Shown: positions 51,690-60,972 of the stretch, in pieces | How positions within the stretch are numbered: position 1 is the first letter of the stretch | Layout of the letters: each line of letters starts with the position of its first letter | Assembly (NCBI RefSeq): GCF_000250675.2 | Contig: NC_018681.1 | Span: 3,038,001 to 3,102,000, forward strand | Direction: 5' to 3' | Origin: Nocardia brasiliensis ATCC 700358 | Lineage (GTDB): Bacteria; Actinomycetota; Actinomycetes; Mycobacteriales; Mycobacteriaceae | DNA length: 64,000 nucleotides | Position numbers and translations under genes: made by a program | The notes under the pieces: model-generated | Database searches by the model: none | What the model was told of the DNA's origin: nothing | Seen by the model: only the letters and a program-made list of their open reading frames with translations

Positions 51690-52432
51690 TGGGTGTGGAG
51701 ATTCCGGTCGAGGCCCCTCGGCAGATGTCGGGGACCGGTCCGCTCGTGGTGGCGATGGACGGCCCGTCCGGTACCGGCAAGTCCAGCGTCTCGCGGCGCC
51801 TGGCGACCCGGCTCGGTGCCCGCTATCTCGATACCGGTGCGATGTACCGGGTGGCGACGCTGCGGGTGTTGCGCGCGGGTGTCGAGCTGACCGATGCCGC
51901 CGCGATCGGCGCCGCGGTGAAGGAACTGCCGCTCTCGATCGGTACCGACCCGAGCCGTGAGGTGATCCGGCTCGACGGCGAGGACGTCTCCGCGGAGATC
52001 CGCGGCGACGCCGTCACCAAGGCGGTCTCCGCGGTGTCGGCCGTGCCCGAGGTCCGGGATCTGCTGGTCGCGTTGCAGCGTGAGATCACCACGGACGCAC
52101 AGCGAATCGTGGTGGAGGGCCGGGATATCGGCACCGTCGTGTTGCAGGACGCGGACGCCAAGATCTATCTGACCGCGTCGGCGGAGGCGCGCGCGCATCG
52201 GCGCAACCAGCAGAACATCGCCGAAGGCCGCGGCGACGACTACGAGGCCGTGCTCGCCGATGTGCAGCGACGCGACAACCTCGATTCCACCCGCAAGGTG
52301 TCCCCGCTGCGTCCGGCCGACGACGCCGTGCTGGTCGACACCAGCGACCTGAACATGGATGAGGTCATCGACGAGCTGTACCGCGTTGTCGCGCAGCAGA
52401 TTTCGGTAGGCCGGACGGGAGGTTCGCAGTGA
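51686..52432 (+). CDS. cmk: Cytidylate kinase
   Basis: This 248-residue enzyme phosphorylates CMP and dCMP. The P-loop is VAMDGPSGTGKSSVSRRLA near residues 22-40, followed by YLDTGAMYR (substrate site) and VVEGRDIGTVV. AEARAHRRNQQN forms part of the lid. It starts at a GTG that overlaps the rluB stop; the next in-frame codon is also a start (ATG 51689). The last four bases overlap der. The rluB-cmk-der order is conserved in actinobacteria. Confidence 0.95.
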   Translation: MMGVEIPVEAPRQMSGTGPLVVAMDGPSGTGKSSVSRRLATRLGARYLDTGAMYRVATLRVLRAGVELTDAAAIGAAVKELPLSIGTDPSREVIRLDGEDVSAEIRGDAVTKAVSAVSAVPEVRDLLVALQREITTDAQRIVVEGRDIGTVVLQDADAKIYLTASAEARAHRRNQQNIAEGRGDDYEAVLADVQRRDNLDSTRKVSPLRPADDAVLVDTSDLNMDEVIDELYRVVAQQISVGRTGGSQ

Positions 52433-53847
52433 CCGAAGACGTGATGGCCGGCGACGGCATCTGGAGTGACGAAACCGAGTGGGAGCTCACCGATCTCGAC
52501 GGCGAGTTCGACGGTGAAGAGCTGCTCGCGATGCCGACGCTCGCGGTGGTGGGCCGCCCGAATGTCGGCAAGTCGACGCTGGTGAACCGGATCCTCGGCC
52601 GCCGCGAGGCGGTCGTCGAGGACATCCCCGGCGTCACCCGGGACCGGATTTCCTACGAGGCGAACTGGGCGGGCCGCCGCTTCCTGGTGCAGGACACCGG
52701 TGGCTGGGAGCCCGATGCCAAGGGTTTGCAGCAGTCGGTGGCCCGCCAGGCCGAGGTGGCGATGCAGACCGCCGACGCGATCCTGCTGGTGGTCGATGCC
52801 GTGGTCGGCGCGACCGCCACCGACGAGGCCGCGGTGAAGAAGCTGCGTCGCTCCAAGATTCCGGTGATCCTGGTCGCCAACAAGGTCGACGATCAGCGCA
52901 TCGAGTCCGAGGCCGCGGCCCTGTGGTCGCTGGGTCTCGGCGAGCCGCGCATGGTGAGTGCGGCGCACGGCCGCGGCACCGGCGATCTGCTCGACGACGT
53001 GCTCGCCGTCCTGCCGGAGACGCCGCGGGAGGGCACCGGCGGGGTCGGTCCGCGCCGGGTGGCCCTGGTCGGCAAGCCGAATGTCGGCAAGTCAAGCCTG
53101 TTGAACAAGCTGGCGGGCGACGAGCGTTCGGTGGTGCACGATGTCGCGGGCACCACGGTCGACCCGGTCGACTCGCTGGTCGAATTGGGCGGCAAGGTCT
53201 GGAAATTCGTCGATACCGCGGGTCTGCGCCGCAAGGTCTCGCATTCCAGCGGCACCGAGTTCTACGCGTCGCTGCGCACCAAGGCGGCGCTGGAAGCGTC
53301 CGAGGTCGCGATCATGCTGATCGATGCCTCGCAGCCGATGACCGAGCAGGACCTGCGGGTGATCAGCATGGTCGCGGACTCCGGCCGCGCGCTCGTGCTG
53401 GCCTTCAACAAGTGGGATCTGGTCGACGAGGACCGGCGCCTGCAGCTGGAGCGGGAGATCGACCGGGATCTGGTCCGGGTGCCGTGGGCGCAGCGGGTCA
53501 ACATCTCGGCGCACACCGGTCGCGCGGTGCAGAAGCTGGTGCCGCAGATGGAGACCGCGCTCGAGTCGTGGGACAAGCGCATCTCCACCGGTCGCCTGAA
53601 CAACTGGTTGAAGGAAGTAGTCGCGGCGACGCCGCCGCCGATGCGCGGCGGTCGCCTGCCCCGCATCCTGTTCGCCACCCAGGCGTCCACCCGTCCGCCG
53701 ACGTTCGTCCTGTTCACCACCGGCTTCCTCGAGGCGGGCTACCGCCGCTTCCTGGAGCGCAGGCTGCGTGAGGAGTTCAACTTCGACGGTTCGCCGGTGC
53801 GGATCTCGGTGCGCGTCCGCGAGAAGCGCGAGCGCGGCAAGAAGTAA
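52429..53847 (+). CDS. der: GTPase Der (EngA), ribosome assembly
   Basis: This 472-residue protein has two GTPase domains in tandem. The first P-loop is GRPNVGKST (near residue 45) with DTGGW; the second is GKPNVGKSS (near residue 213) with DTAGLRRK. A C-terminal KH-like domain follows (about 390-470). Der is needed for 50S subunit assembly. The N-terminal 35 residues are acidic, as in mycobacterial forms. The GTG overlaps cmk by four bases, and a strong terminator ends the operon. Confidence 0.96.
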   Translation: MTEDVMAGDGIWSDETEWELTDLDGEFDGEELLAMPTLAVVGRPNVGKSTLVNRILGRREAVVEDIPGVTRDRISYEANWAGRRFLVQDTGGWEPDAKGLQQSVARQAEVAMQTADAILLVVDAVVGATATDEAAVKKLRRSKIPVILVANKVDDQRIESEAAALWSLGLGEPRMVSAAHGRGTGDLLDDVLAVLPETPREGTGGVGPRRVALVGKPNVGKSSLLNKLAGDERSVVHDVAGTTVDPVDSLVELGGKVWKFVDTAGLRRKVSHSSGTEFYASLRTKAALEASEVAIMLIDASQPMTEQDLRVISMVADSGRALVLAFNKWDLVDEDRRLQLEREIDRDLVRVPWAQRVNISAHTGRAVQKLVPQMETALESWDKRISTGRLNNWLKEVVAATPPPMRGGRLPRILFATQASTRPPTFVLFTTGFLEAGYRRFLERRLREEFNFDGSPVRISVRVREKRERGKK

Positions 53848-53931
53848 CGCACCCGCACCCTTTCCGGCTTCCCGCACCCGCTCTGGCATGGCACAGCGGG
53901 TGCGGGAAAGCGGAAGGGGTGCGTGGGTTTT
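53848..53931 (+). terminator. Terminator at the end of the parA-der operon
   Basis: TTCCCGCACCCGCT (53869-53882) pairs perfectly with 53895-53908, and weaker pairing extends outward. A TTTT run follows at 53928-53931, which overlaps the convergent stop of the next gene. Confidence 0.85.
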
Positions 53932-54812
53932 CAGGCGAGGGCTGCGCCCAGCCGGTCGTAGCCGGGGGCGAGTTCGCACAGGGTGGCGGCGACCGTGCGG
54001 TCGTCGCCCGCCACCAGCGGGTACTGCAGGCTGCCGATCAGGCGGGCCTGCGTCGCGGCGAGTTCCGCCGCGGCGGTGCGCCCGAGCAGGGTCAGGCTCG
54101 CTGCGGCGTCGATCAACCGGCGGCTGCCCACGCGGATACCGAAGTCGGCCAGCAGGCCACGGATCTCCGGCGGTAGTCCCCGCGTGACCAGGTCGGCGAT
54201 CGCCGTCGCGGCGTCGGACGCGCCCGCCGTCCACCGGATCGCTTGGGGTACGGTTGATTCCAACGCTTCGACCGGCGGGACAACCCGTTCCCGGACGAAA
54301 TCCGAGCGCAGCACGAAGGGCGTATCGCTGTACGTCACCCGCTCGCCTCGCCAGGACTCGAGAAACTCCTCGGCCGGCAGTGTCGCGAACGGATGCCCCT
54401 GCGGATCGTGCAGCAGCACCGTGTCGCGCGCCACCGCCAGCACCACCACGTAGTGGTCTGCCCCGAGCGCGGCTTCGGCCCCGGGCCGATAGGTGAGCAA
54501 CCCGAGATCGAGCGGACCGACCAGCACCGGCCCCCGTGTGCTCGCGTCCCGCAACCGCTCGAGTGCGGCCGCAGCCGACCCGCCCGCGCTGCGGGTGCAC
54601 GACCAGCCGAGCGACTCGATCGCGGCACTCAGCCCGATCTCCGGGTGCCAGCCGACCGGATCGAAGAACGGCACGGTGCCGCCCTCGAGCTGGGCGCCGA
54701 ACGGCGACCCGGTCAGCGTCTCGATCACCCCGGTCGACGGGGCGTGCGCACCGAGCAGCATCGCCAGGGAGTTGCTGTAGCAGTAGGGAACCGAACCGAC
54801 ATAAGTGTGCAT
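53931..54812 (-). CDS. Papain-fold (C39/BtrH-like) protein of unknown function
   Basis: This 293-residue soluble protein opens with SVPYCYSNSLAMLLGAH, with a cysteine at residue 11 in the position of a cysteine-protease nucleophile. GADHYVVVLAVARDTVLLHD supplies the histidine and aspartate expected for a papain-like triad. The pattern matches C39-like or BtrH-N-terminal proteins, some of which are acyltransferases or peptidases in peptide or aminoglycoside biosynthesis. The last 130 residues are helical. No biosynthetic genes surround it. The ATG at 54812 has no clear ribosome binding site. Confidence 0.7.
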   Translation of the reverse strand: MHTYVGSVPYCYSNSLAMLLGAHAPSTGVIETLTGSPFGAQLEGGTVPFFDPVGWHPEIGLSAAIESLGWSCTRSAGGSAAAALERLRDASTRGPVLVGPLDLGLLTYRPGAEAALGADHYVVVLAVARDTVLLHDPQGHPFATLPAEEFLESWRGERVTYSDTPFVLRSDFVRERVVPPVEALESTVPQAIRWTAGASDAATAIADLVTRGLPPEIRGLLADFGIRVGSRRLIDAAASLTLLGRTAAAELAATQARLIGSLQYPLVAGDDRTVAATLCELAPGYDRLGAALA

Positions 54813-54954
54813 GGCGTCGAGTCAACGAGCTGACACCGTGTGAGGGTCAACCCCCCGGTGTGACGGCCGCGGCCACGACGCGCAGATGTGAGATACGCGA
54901 CGCGCCGACCGTGCCGCTGCGCGCGCAGGCGGCCCGACCTGGCAGTATCCCTGC

Positions 54955-55713
54955 ATGGTCATTCCCAGCGTGCTGCCGGAACGTCCGACCACCGGAACCC
55001 CGTTCGAGACGGGATGGCCGGTACGTCTCGCCGACACCGACGGCGAGCAACATCTGCGGCTCGACGCCATCGCCCGCTATCTGCAGGACATCGGGTTCGA
55101 GCACCTGGACGCGGTGGACGACGGCGACGCCCATCCCGGCTGGGTGGTGCGCCGCACCGTGATCGACGTGCTGAAGCCGATCCTGTTCGGCGAGCGGGTC
55201 ACGCTGCGCCGCTGGTGTTCCGGGCTGTCCAATCGCTGGTGCAACATGCGGGTCCAGATCGTCGGCAGCGGGGGCGGCCTGGTCGAGACCGAGGCCTTCC
55301 TGATCCATTTCGGCACCGAATCCGGTCTGCCGGCGCGAATGAGCGACCGCTTCATGGCGCCGATGCTGGCCGCCACCACCGAACACCGCCTGCGCTGGAA
55401 GGCGGCACTCGCCGAGCCCGCGCCCCGCATCGACGCCGCCGACATCCAGGTGCGTCCCTTCCCGCTGCGGATCACCGATATCGACATGCTCGACCACGTC
55501 AACAACAGCGTCTACCTGAGCGGCGTCGAGGAGGTCCTGGCCGAGCACCGTGACCTGAAGTCGGGCGCACACCGCACCGTCATCGAGTACGCGAAGCCGC
55601 TGAAGTCCGGTGATCAGGTCGCGCTGGTCGCGCAGCGCACGGGCACCGAACTCGACATCTGGTTCACCGTCGGCGGCGAGACCCACGCCGTTACCCGGGT
55701 GCTCCCGCTCTGA
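54955..55713 (+). CDS. Acyl-ACP thioesterase family protein
   Basis: This 252-residue protein has two hotdog domains, as in FatA/FatB-type acyl-ACP thioesterases. The first starts ETGWPVRLADTDGEQHLRLD; the second, near residue 165, has ITDIDMLDHVNNSVYLSGVE with the conserved asparagine and aspartate/histidine region of the active site. It probably releases fatty acids from ACP or a related acyl carrier. It lies between a papain-like gene and a small secreted protein and does not seem to be in an operon. A weak promoter-like TATCCC is close to the ATG. Chain preference is unknown. Confidence 0.85.
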   Translation: MVIPSVLPERPTTGTPFETGWPVRLADTDGEQHLRLDAIARYLQDIGFEHLDAVDDGDAHPGWVVRRTVIDVLKPILFGERVTLRRWCSGLSNRWCNMRVQIVGSGGGLVETEAFLIHFGTESGLPARMSDRFMAPMLAATTEHRLRWKAALAEPAPRIDAADIQVRPFPLRITDIDMLDHVNNSVYLSGVEEVLAEHRDLKSGAHRTVIEYAKPLKSGDQVALVAQRTGTELDIWFTVGGETHAVTRVLPL

Positions 55714-55813
55714 CTCTGGTCGGCGCGGGACGTCCTGGTGGTGGCGGCACCAGAAGTCGGGGGCCAGCAATTGGGGGCGTTGGGTGATCGCGTTACCGCA
55801 TTAATTTGAGGTC

Positions 55814-56068
55814 ATGCAGAAACTGATGGGTACGGTCTCCCTTCGCACGTTCGCCGTCTGCGCCACGATCGGCGCCGGTGTGGCCCTGGGGCACGGCACC
55901 GCGTCCGCGCAGACGCCCGACGCACCGTCGATCGCCAGTGGCGCGGACCGGGTCGCCGACCCGCACGCACTGGCCGGTCAGTTCGTCCGGGCGCTGAACA
56001 CCGGGTCCTCGGGGCTGTGCCTGCCGTTCGCGACCGGTAGCAACGCCGGGACACCGGGCTGCGGTTAG
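55814..56068 (+). CDS. Small secreted peptide, 84 aa
   Basis: This peptide has a signal sequence (about 1-32, ending TASAQ) and a mature part of about 50 residues with two cysteines (GLCLPF and PGCG). The ATG follows GAGG. No family is recognised. It overlaps the end of the convergent dehydrogenase gene by four bases. Confidence 0.6.
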   Translation: MQKLMGTVSLRTFAVCATIGAGVALGHGTASAQTPDAPSIASGADRVADPHALAGQFVRALNTGSSGLCLPFATGSNAGTPGCG

Positions 56069-57552
56069 CCCGCGAGTTCGGCGACCGTCGCGCGAGCCCC
56101 CTTGGCGTACAGCGAATCCAGCGCCGCGACGTACTCGCGTACGAACCGCGGCTCGTCGATCAGATCGCCGAAAACCTCGCGGTCGCTGAGGAATGCGGTG
56201 CGGTCGGTGCGCTGGCGGCGGGCCAGCGGGCCGAGGCGCTCGCGCAGCCGATCCACGATCTCGATCGGTTCACCCTGTTCGTCGGTGCCTTCCGCGTACC
56301 GCGCCCAGCTGGCCACAAGTGCTGCCGCGCAGGTGATCTCGCCGCCGTCGGCGAGGCGGCGGCGGATCACCGGCAGCACCCACTTGGGAATGCGGTCCGA
56401 TGATTCCGCGCAGAGCCGGGCGATGGTGTCGCCGATCGCCGGGTTGGCGAACCGTTCGATCAGCGTCTGCTTGTATTCGGCCAGATCGACGCCGGGCACC
56501 GGCAGCAGGGTCGGGGTGGCCTCGGCGTCCATGTAGCGCAACAGGAATCGGCGGAACACCGGATCCAGCGCCGCGTCGTGCACGAGCCGATAGCCGCTGA
56601 GATAGCCGAAGTAGGCCAGCGCCTGATGGCTCGCGTTCAACAGGCGCAGTTTCATCAGCTCGTACGGTGCGACATCGTCGACGAGTTGCACGCCGACCGC
56701 GCCGTAGTCCGGCCGGCCCAGGGTGAACGAATCCTCCAGCACCCACTGGGTGAACGGCTCGGTGACCACCGGCCACCCGTCGCGCACGCCGAAGCGCCGC
56801 TCGACCTCGGCCGCCGCGTCGGGCGGTGTCACCGGTGTGATCCGGTCGACCATGGAGTTGGGGAAGCGCACCTCGGCGGCTACCCAGTCGCCGAGTTCGG
56901 CGTCGCGCAGCCGGGCGAACGCGCTGAAGGTTTTGCGGGCGACCTCGCCGTTGCCCTCGATGTTGTCGCACGACAGCACGGTGAACGGCGCGATACCGCG
57001 GGCCCGCCGCCGGGCCAGCCCCTCGGTGATCAGTCCGAAGATGGTGGCGGGCACCGCATCCGGGGCGAGATCGGCCTGGATGGCCGGATCCTCGGCGGCG
57101 AATTCGCCGGTGGTCGCCGAGATGTGATAGCCGCCCTCGGTCACGGTGAGCGAGACGATGCGGGTGCTCGGCGCCGCCAGTTTCGCCAGCACGGCCTCGG
57201 GATCGTCCGGGGCGTAAAGGTATTCGACGATCGAGCCGATCACCCGGGCGGTCCAGCCGCCATCCGGGGCGAGCACCGACAGCGTGTAAAGCCCGTTCTG
57301 CGCGGTCAATACGTCGCGCATGCGGCGGTCGCCGGGCAGCACGCCCACGCCGCAGATACCCCATTCGCGCGCCTCGCCGCGCTCCAGCAACCGGTCCAGG
57401 TACATCGCCTGATGCGCGCGGTGAAAGCCGCCGACGCCGAAATGCACTATGCCGGTGGTGATCTCCGCCCGATCGTAGGCCGGTGTCGCGATATCGGAGC
57501 CGAGGTTCCGTAGCGTCGCGGCATCGAGCGGCACGCCTGTGTCCCAAGTCAT
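56065..57552 (-). CDS. Mannitol 2-dehydrogenase family polyol dehydrogenase
   Basis: This 495-residue NAD(P)-dependent enzyme is of the long-chain mannitol dehydrogenase/fructuronate reductase family. It has an N-terminal nucleotide-binding domain (IVHFGVGGFHRAHQAMYLD near residues 35-53). The C-terminal catalytic domain has PNSMVDRITPVTP and KLRLLNASHQALAYFG, where the lysine, asparagine and histidine match the family's active-site residues. It should oxidise mannitol, arabitol or sorbitol to the 2-ketose. It is divergent from the SorC regulator and ABC transporter, so the operons probably respond to the same polyol. Confidence 0.9.
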   Translation of the reverse strand: MTWDTGVPLDAATLRNLGSDIATPAYDRAEITTGIVHFGVGGFHRAHQAMYLDRLLERGEAREWGICGVGVLPGDRRMRDVLTAQNGLYTLSVLAPDGGWTARVIGSIVEYLYAPDDPEAVLAKLAAPSTRIVSLTVTEGGYHISATTGEFAAEDPAIQADLAPDAVPATIFGLITEGLARRRARGIAPFTVLSCDNIEGNGEVARKTFSAFARLRDAELGDWVAAEVRFPNSMVDRITPVTPPDAAAEVERRFGVRDGWPVVTEPFTQWVLEDSFTLGRPDYGAVGVQLVDDVAPYELMKLRLLNASHQALAYFGYLSGYRLVHDAALDPVFRRFLLRYMDAEATPTLLPVPGVDLAEYKQTLIERFANPAIGDTIARLCAESSDRIPKWVLPVIRRRLADGGEITCAAALVASWARYAEGTDEQGEPIEIVDRLRERLGPLARRQRTDRTAFLSDREVFGDLIDEPRFVREYVAALDSLYAKGARATVAELAG

Positions 57553-57619
57553 AACTACCCCACCACTGTTGTGTACGTCACATATCGGATGGTACCCTCT
57601 GTGAGCAGGAGATCACATG

Positions 57620-57635
57620 CTGAGCATATGCTCAG
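57620..57635. promoter_or_regulatory. Perfect 16-bp palindrome between the dehydrogenase and the SorC regulator
   Basis: CTGAGCATATGCTCAG lies in the space between the divergent starts (57552 minus, 57654 plus), just before the regulator's ribosome binding site. It is the best candidate for the regulator's operator. Confidence 0.55.
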
Positions 57636-57653
57636 ACTCATTGAGGAGGCCAT

Positions 57654-58643
57654 GTGGCCACCGTCCCATCCCGGCCGGGTATGCCGGATGACGTCAGGCT
57701 CGCGCTCCGCGCCGCGCAGCTTTATCACTTGGAAGGCGCTACTCAAGCCGAAATCGCGGCCAAACTCGGTGTTTCGCGACCGACCGCGGGCCGGCTCATC
57801 GCCCGGGCGCGCGCCCAGGGGTTGGTGCGCATCGAGATCAGCCTCCCGGACGACCTACGCGACACTGTGCACACCGAACTGGAGCGCGAACTCGAAACGG
57901 CGTTCGGCCTGACCGAGGCGGTCGTGCTGCGCGACGTGCCCGATGGTTCGCCGTCCGGCCTGCAGCCGCTGGCTCGCGCGGCGGTGGCCGTGCTCACCCG
58001 CCGGTTGCAACCGCGCGACACCCTCGGATTCACCTGGGGCCCAGAGACGATCGCGGTGGCGCACGAGCTGCACACCAAGGCGACCCGGTGCACGTTCGTG
58101 GTCCAGCTGGACGGGTCGATGACCTCGGGCGACTATCAGACCGGCGTCGAGTACACCCTCGGCCGCTGCGCGACCTACCTGCAGGCCACCCCGGTCCGGT
58201 TGCACGCCCCGCTCTACGCCGACCCGGCGACAGTCACTGCGCTGGAACAGGATTCGGTGCTCGGCAAGCCGATGGCGCTCGGCCGGCACGCCGAGGTGAT
58301 GATGTTCGGCGTCGGCACGGTGTCCACCGCGACCACGCTGTTCGAGGGCAGCTACCTCGATACCGCGATCCTCGGCGAACTGCGCGGGCTCGGCGCGGTG
58401 GGGGAGATCGGCGGCCGCTTCTTCCGTGCCGATGGCCGCGACGTCATGGGATCGCTTGCCGCGCGGACGGTCTCGGTCGCGCTCGACGCCGTGCGCGCCT
58501 GCCCCGCCACGTTGCTGATCGCCGGCGGCGCGGCCAAGCACGAAGCCACCCTCGGCGCGCTGCGCGGCGGGCTGGCCAAGATTCTCGTCACCGATATCGA
58601 ATGCGCGCGGTGGCTGCTGGAGCAGAAGGAGGGTGCGGCCTGA
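57654..58643 (+). CDS. SorC/DeoR-type sugar-binding transcriptional regulator
   Basis: This 329-residue protein has an N-terminal helix-turn-helix (about 18-62, with GATQAEIAAKLGVSRPTAGRL). A SorC sugar-binding domain follows, including TLGFTWGPETIAVAHEL and MFGVGTVSTATTLFEGSYL. Such regulators bind sugar phosphates and act as activators or repressors of polyol catabolism. The GTG at 57654 follows a GAGGAGG site. It is the first gene of the transporter operon, with its stop overlapping the binding-protein start by one base. Confidence 0.9.
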   Translation: MATVPSRPGMPDDVRLALRAAQLYHLEGATQAEIAAKLGVSRPTAGRLIARARAQGLVRIEISLPDDLRDTVHTELERELETAFGLTEAVVLRDVPDGSPSGLQPLARAAVAVLTRRLQPRDTLGFTWGPETIAVAHELHTKATRCTFVVQLDGSMTSGDYQTGVEYTLGRCATYLQATPVRLHAPLYADPATVTALEQDSVLGKPMALGRHAEVMMFGVGTVSTATTLFEGSYLDTAILGELRGLGAVGEIGGRFFRADGRDVMGSLAARTVSVALDAVRACPATLLIAGGAAKHEATLGALRGGLAKILVTDIECARWLLEQKEGAA

Positions 58644-60001
58644 TGCGAAGGCACAGCCCGATACGGAGAAACATACTGGCGCTGGTGATTTCGGCCGTGC
58701 TGGCCGCAGCGGGCTGTGCGGGCGCCGGCTCGTTCGGCGCCGGCGGCGACACGGTCACCATCGCCATGGTCTCGAATTCGCAGATGCGCGACGCGATCGC
58801 GCTGTCCGGGGAGTTCGAACGCGAGAACCCCGGGACCAAGCTGAAATTCATCTCGCTCTCGGAGAACGAGGCCCGGGCGAAGATCACCGCCTCGGTCGCC
58901 ACCGGCGGCGCCGAGTTCGACGTGGTGATGATCAGCAACTACGAGACCCCGCAGTGGGCCGAGAACGGCTGGCTGACCGACCTTTCCAGCTACGCGCGCA
59001 ATACGCCGGGCTACGACGAGGAAGATTTCATCCCGTCGCTGCGCAAGTCGCTGTCGTATCAGGGTTCGATGTATTCGGTGCCGTTCTACGGCGAGTCGTC
59101 GTTCCTGATGTACCGCAAGGATCTGGTCGAGCAAGCCGGTCTCAGCATCCCGGCCGAACCCACCTGGGAGCAGGTCGCCGCCGCGGCCGCGAAACTGGAC
59201 GATCCCGCGGCCGGGCGGTCCGGTATCTGCCTGCGCGGCAAGCCCGGCTGGGGTGAGTCCCTGGCCCCGCTCAACACGGTGATCAACACCTTCGGCGGCC
59301 GCTGGTTCGACGAGAACTGGCATGCCCAGCTCACCAGCCCCGAGGTGGTGCGGGCCGTCGAGTTCTACATCGACCTGGTCCGCACGCACGGCGAACCCGG
59401 CGCGGCCACCAGTGGTTTCGGTGAGTGCGCCACGCAGCTCGCGCAGGGCAACACCGCGATGTGGTACGACGCCACCTCGGCCGTTTCGGTGCTGGAGGAC
59501 CCCGCGTCGAGCAAGGTGGTCGGCAAGATCGGCTATGCGCTCGCGCCGATCATGCAGAAGCCGAACGCGGGCTGGCTCTACACCTGGTCGCTCGGCATCC
59601 CGAAGACGACCGACAAGCCTGACGCGGCATGGAAATTCGTGTCCTGGATGACCAGCAAGCCCTACATCCGGATGGTGGGGGAGAAGCTCGGCTGGTCGCA
59701 TGTGCCGCCGGGCAGCCGTCTTTCGACCTATCAGATACCCGAGTATCGCGAGGCGTCGAAGGCATACGGGCCGCTCACCTTGTCGGCGATGGCCGGTGTC
59801 GACCCGGAGAATCCCGGCGTGCGACCGGTGCCGTACACCGGCATCCAATTCCTGACCATTCCGGAGTTCCAGGATCTGGGCACCAGGGTGAGCCAGCAGA
59901 TCAGCGCCGCGGTCGCGGGCCGGATCAGCGTCCGTGCCGCCCTCGACCAGGCGCAGCAGTACGCCGACGTGGTCGGGCGCTCGTATCGAGAAAGTCAGTG
60001 A
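58643..60001 (+). CDS. ABC transporter polyol/sugar-binding lipoprotein
   Basis: This 452-residue extracellular solute-binding protein (family 1, MalE/SmoE type) has a lipoprotein signal: basic start, hydrophobic core and lipobox AAAGC near residue 26. The body has the family layout, with FERENPGTKLKFISLSENEA, FDVVMISNYETPQWAENGWL and ANTFGG-like ligand segments. It supplies polyols to the two permeases downstream. The ATG lies in TGATG, overlapping the regulator stop by one base. Confidence 0.92.
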   Translation: MRRHSPIRRNILALVISAVLAAAGCAGAGSFGAGGDTVTIAMVSNSQMRDAIALSGEFERENPGTKLKFISLSENEARAKITASVATGGAEFDVVMISNYETPQWAENGWLTDLSSYARNTPGYDEEDFIPSLRKSLSYQGSMYSVPFYGESSFLMYRKDLVEQAGLSIPAEPTWEQVAAAAAKLDDPAAGRSGICLRGKPGWGESLAPLNTVINTFGGRWFDENWHAQLTSPEVVRAVEFYIDLVRTHGEPGAATSGFGECATQLAQGNTAMWYDATSAVSVLEDPASSKVVGKIGYALAPIMQKPNAGWLYTWSLGIPKTTDKPDAAWKFVSWMTSKPYIRMVGEKLGWSHVPPGSRLSTYQIPEYREASKAYGPLTLSAMAGVDPENPGVRPVPYTGIQFLTIPEFQDLGTRVSQQISAAVAGRISVRAALDQAQQYADVVGRSYRESQ

Positions 60002-60003
60002 CA

Positions 60004-60972
60004 ATGTCGGAAACCACCACCGCACCAGCAGCTTCCGCGCCTGCCGCGACCGAGTCGGTACCGCCGCTGGTCTCCCGCCGCGACCGGATCTCCAGGGCCG
60101 AGGGCTGGCGGCGGCGCGGTCCGCTGCTGCCCGCGCTGATCTTCATGATCGTCGTCACCCAGCTGCCGTTCGTGTTCACGCTGTACTACTCGACCCAGTC
60201 GTGGAACCTGGTCCGTCCGGGTTCGCGGCATTTCACCGGCCTCGACAACTACGCGGAAGTGTTCCGCGACAGTCAGTTCCGTCAGGTGGCGCTGAACACC
60301 GTGATCATGATCGTCGGTACGGTCATCATCTCGGTGGTGCTCGGCCTGCTGCTGGCCCTGCTCTTGGATCGGGCGTTCTTCGGGCGCGGCATCGTGCGCA
60401 CGCTGCTCATCACCCCGTTTTTGGTGACACCCGTTGCGGCCGCGCTGATCTGGAAGACCACGATGCTGGACCCGGTGTTCGGTCTGGTGAACGTGGTGCT
60501 GAAACCGTTCGGCGCCGGACAGATCGACTGGGTGAGCCGTTATCCGCTGCCCGCGGTGATGGCCGATCTGGTGTGGCAGTGGACGCCGTTCATGATGCTG
60601 CTGATCCTGGCCGGACTGCAGTCCATGCCGCGCGACATCGTGGAGGCCGCCCGGGTCGACGGCGCGAGCTCGTTCGCGGTCTTCCGCGAGCTCACGCTGC
60701 CGCACCTGCGCCGGTTCATCGAACTCGGCGCGGTACTCGGGGCCATCTACCTGGTCAACACCTTCGACGCGGTGTACATGATGACCTCCGGCGGTCCCGG
60801 CATCGCCAGCTCCAACCTGCCGTTCTACATCTATCAGCGCGCGTTCCTCGGTTTCGACATCGGTCAGGCGGCCGCGATGGGTGTCATCACCGTCATCGCG
60901 ACCACCGTGGTCGCCACCTTGGCCCTGCGCCTGCTGTTCAAGTCCTTCACCGGAAAAGAGGAGGCGGCATGA
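60004..60972 (+). CDS. ABC transporter permease (MalF/SmoF type)
   Basis: This 322-residue inner-membrane permease has six hydrophobic helices and a basic N-terminal tail of about 45 residues. The EAA loop that contacts the ATPase is EAARVDGASSFAVFRELTLP. An in-frame GTG at 59998 (overlapping the previous stop by four bases) is an alternative start. It forms a heterodimer with the next permease. Its stop overlaps that gene by four bases (ATGA). Confidence 0.92.
   Translation: MSETTTAPAASAPAATESVPPLVSRRDRISRAEGWRRRGPLLPALIFMIVVTQLPFVFTLYYSTQSWNLVRPGSRHFTGLDNYAEVFRDSQFRQVALNTVIMIVGTVIISVVLGLLLALLLDRAFFGRGIVRTLLITPFLVTPVAAALIWKTTMLDPVFGLVNVVLKPFGAGQIDWVSRYPLPAVMADLVWQWTPFMMLLILAGLQSMPRDIVEAARVDGASSFAVFRELTLPHLRRFIELGAVLGAIYLVNTFDAVYMMTSGGPGIASSNLPFYIYQRAFLGFDIGQAAAMGVITVIATTVVATLALRLLFKSFTGKEEAA

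Noticed and set aside
57567..57585. CRP/GlxR-like site before the dehydrogenase gene
   Set aside because: The TGTG and CACA halves are too close together for the 16-bp TGTGA-N6-TCACA site.
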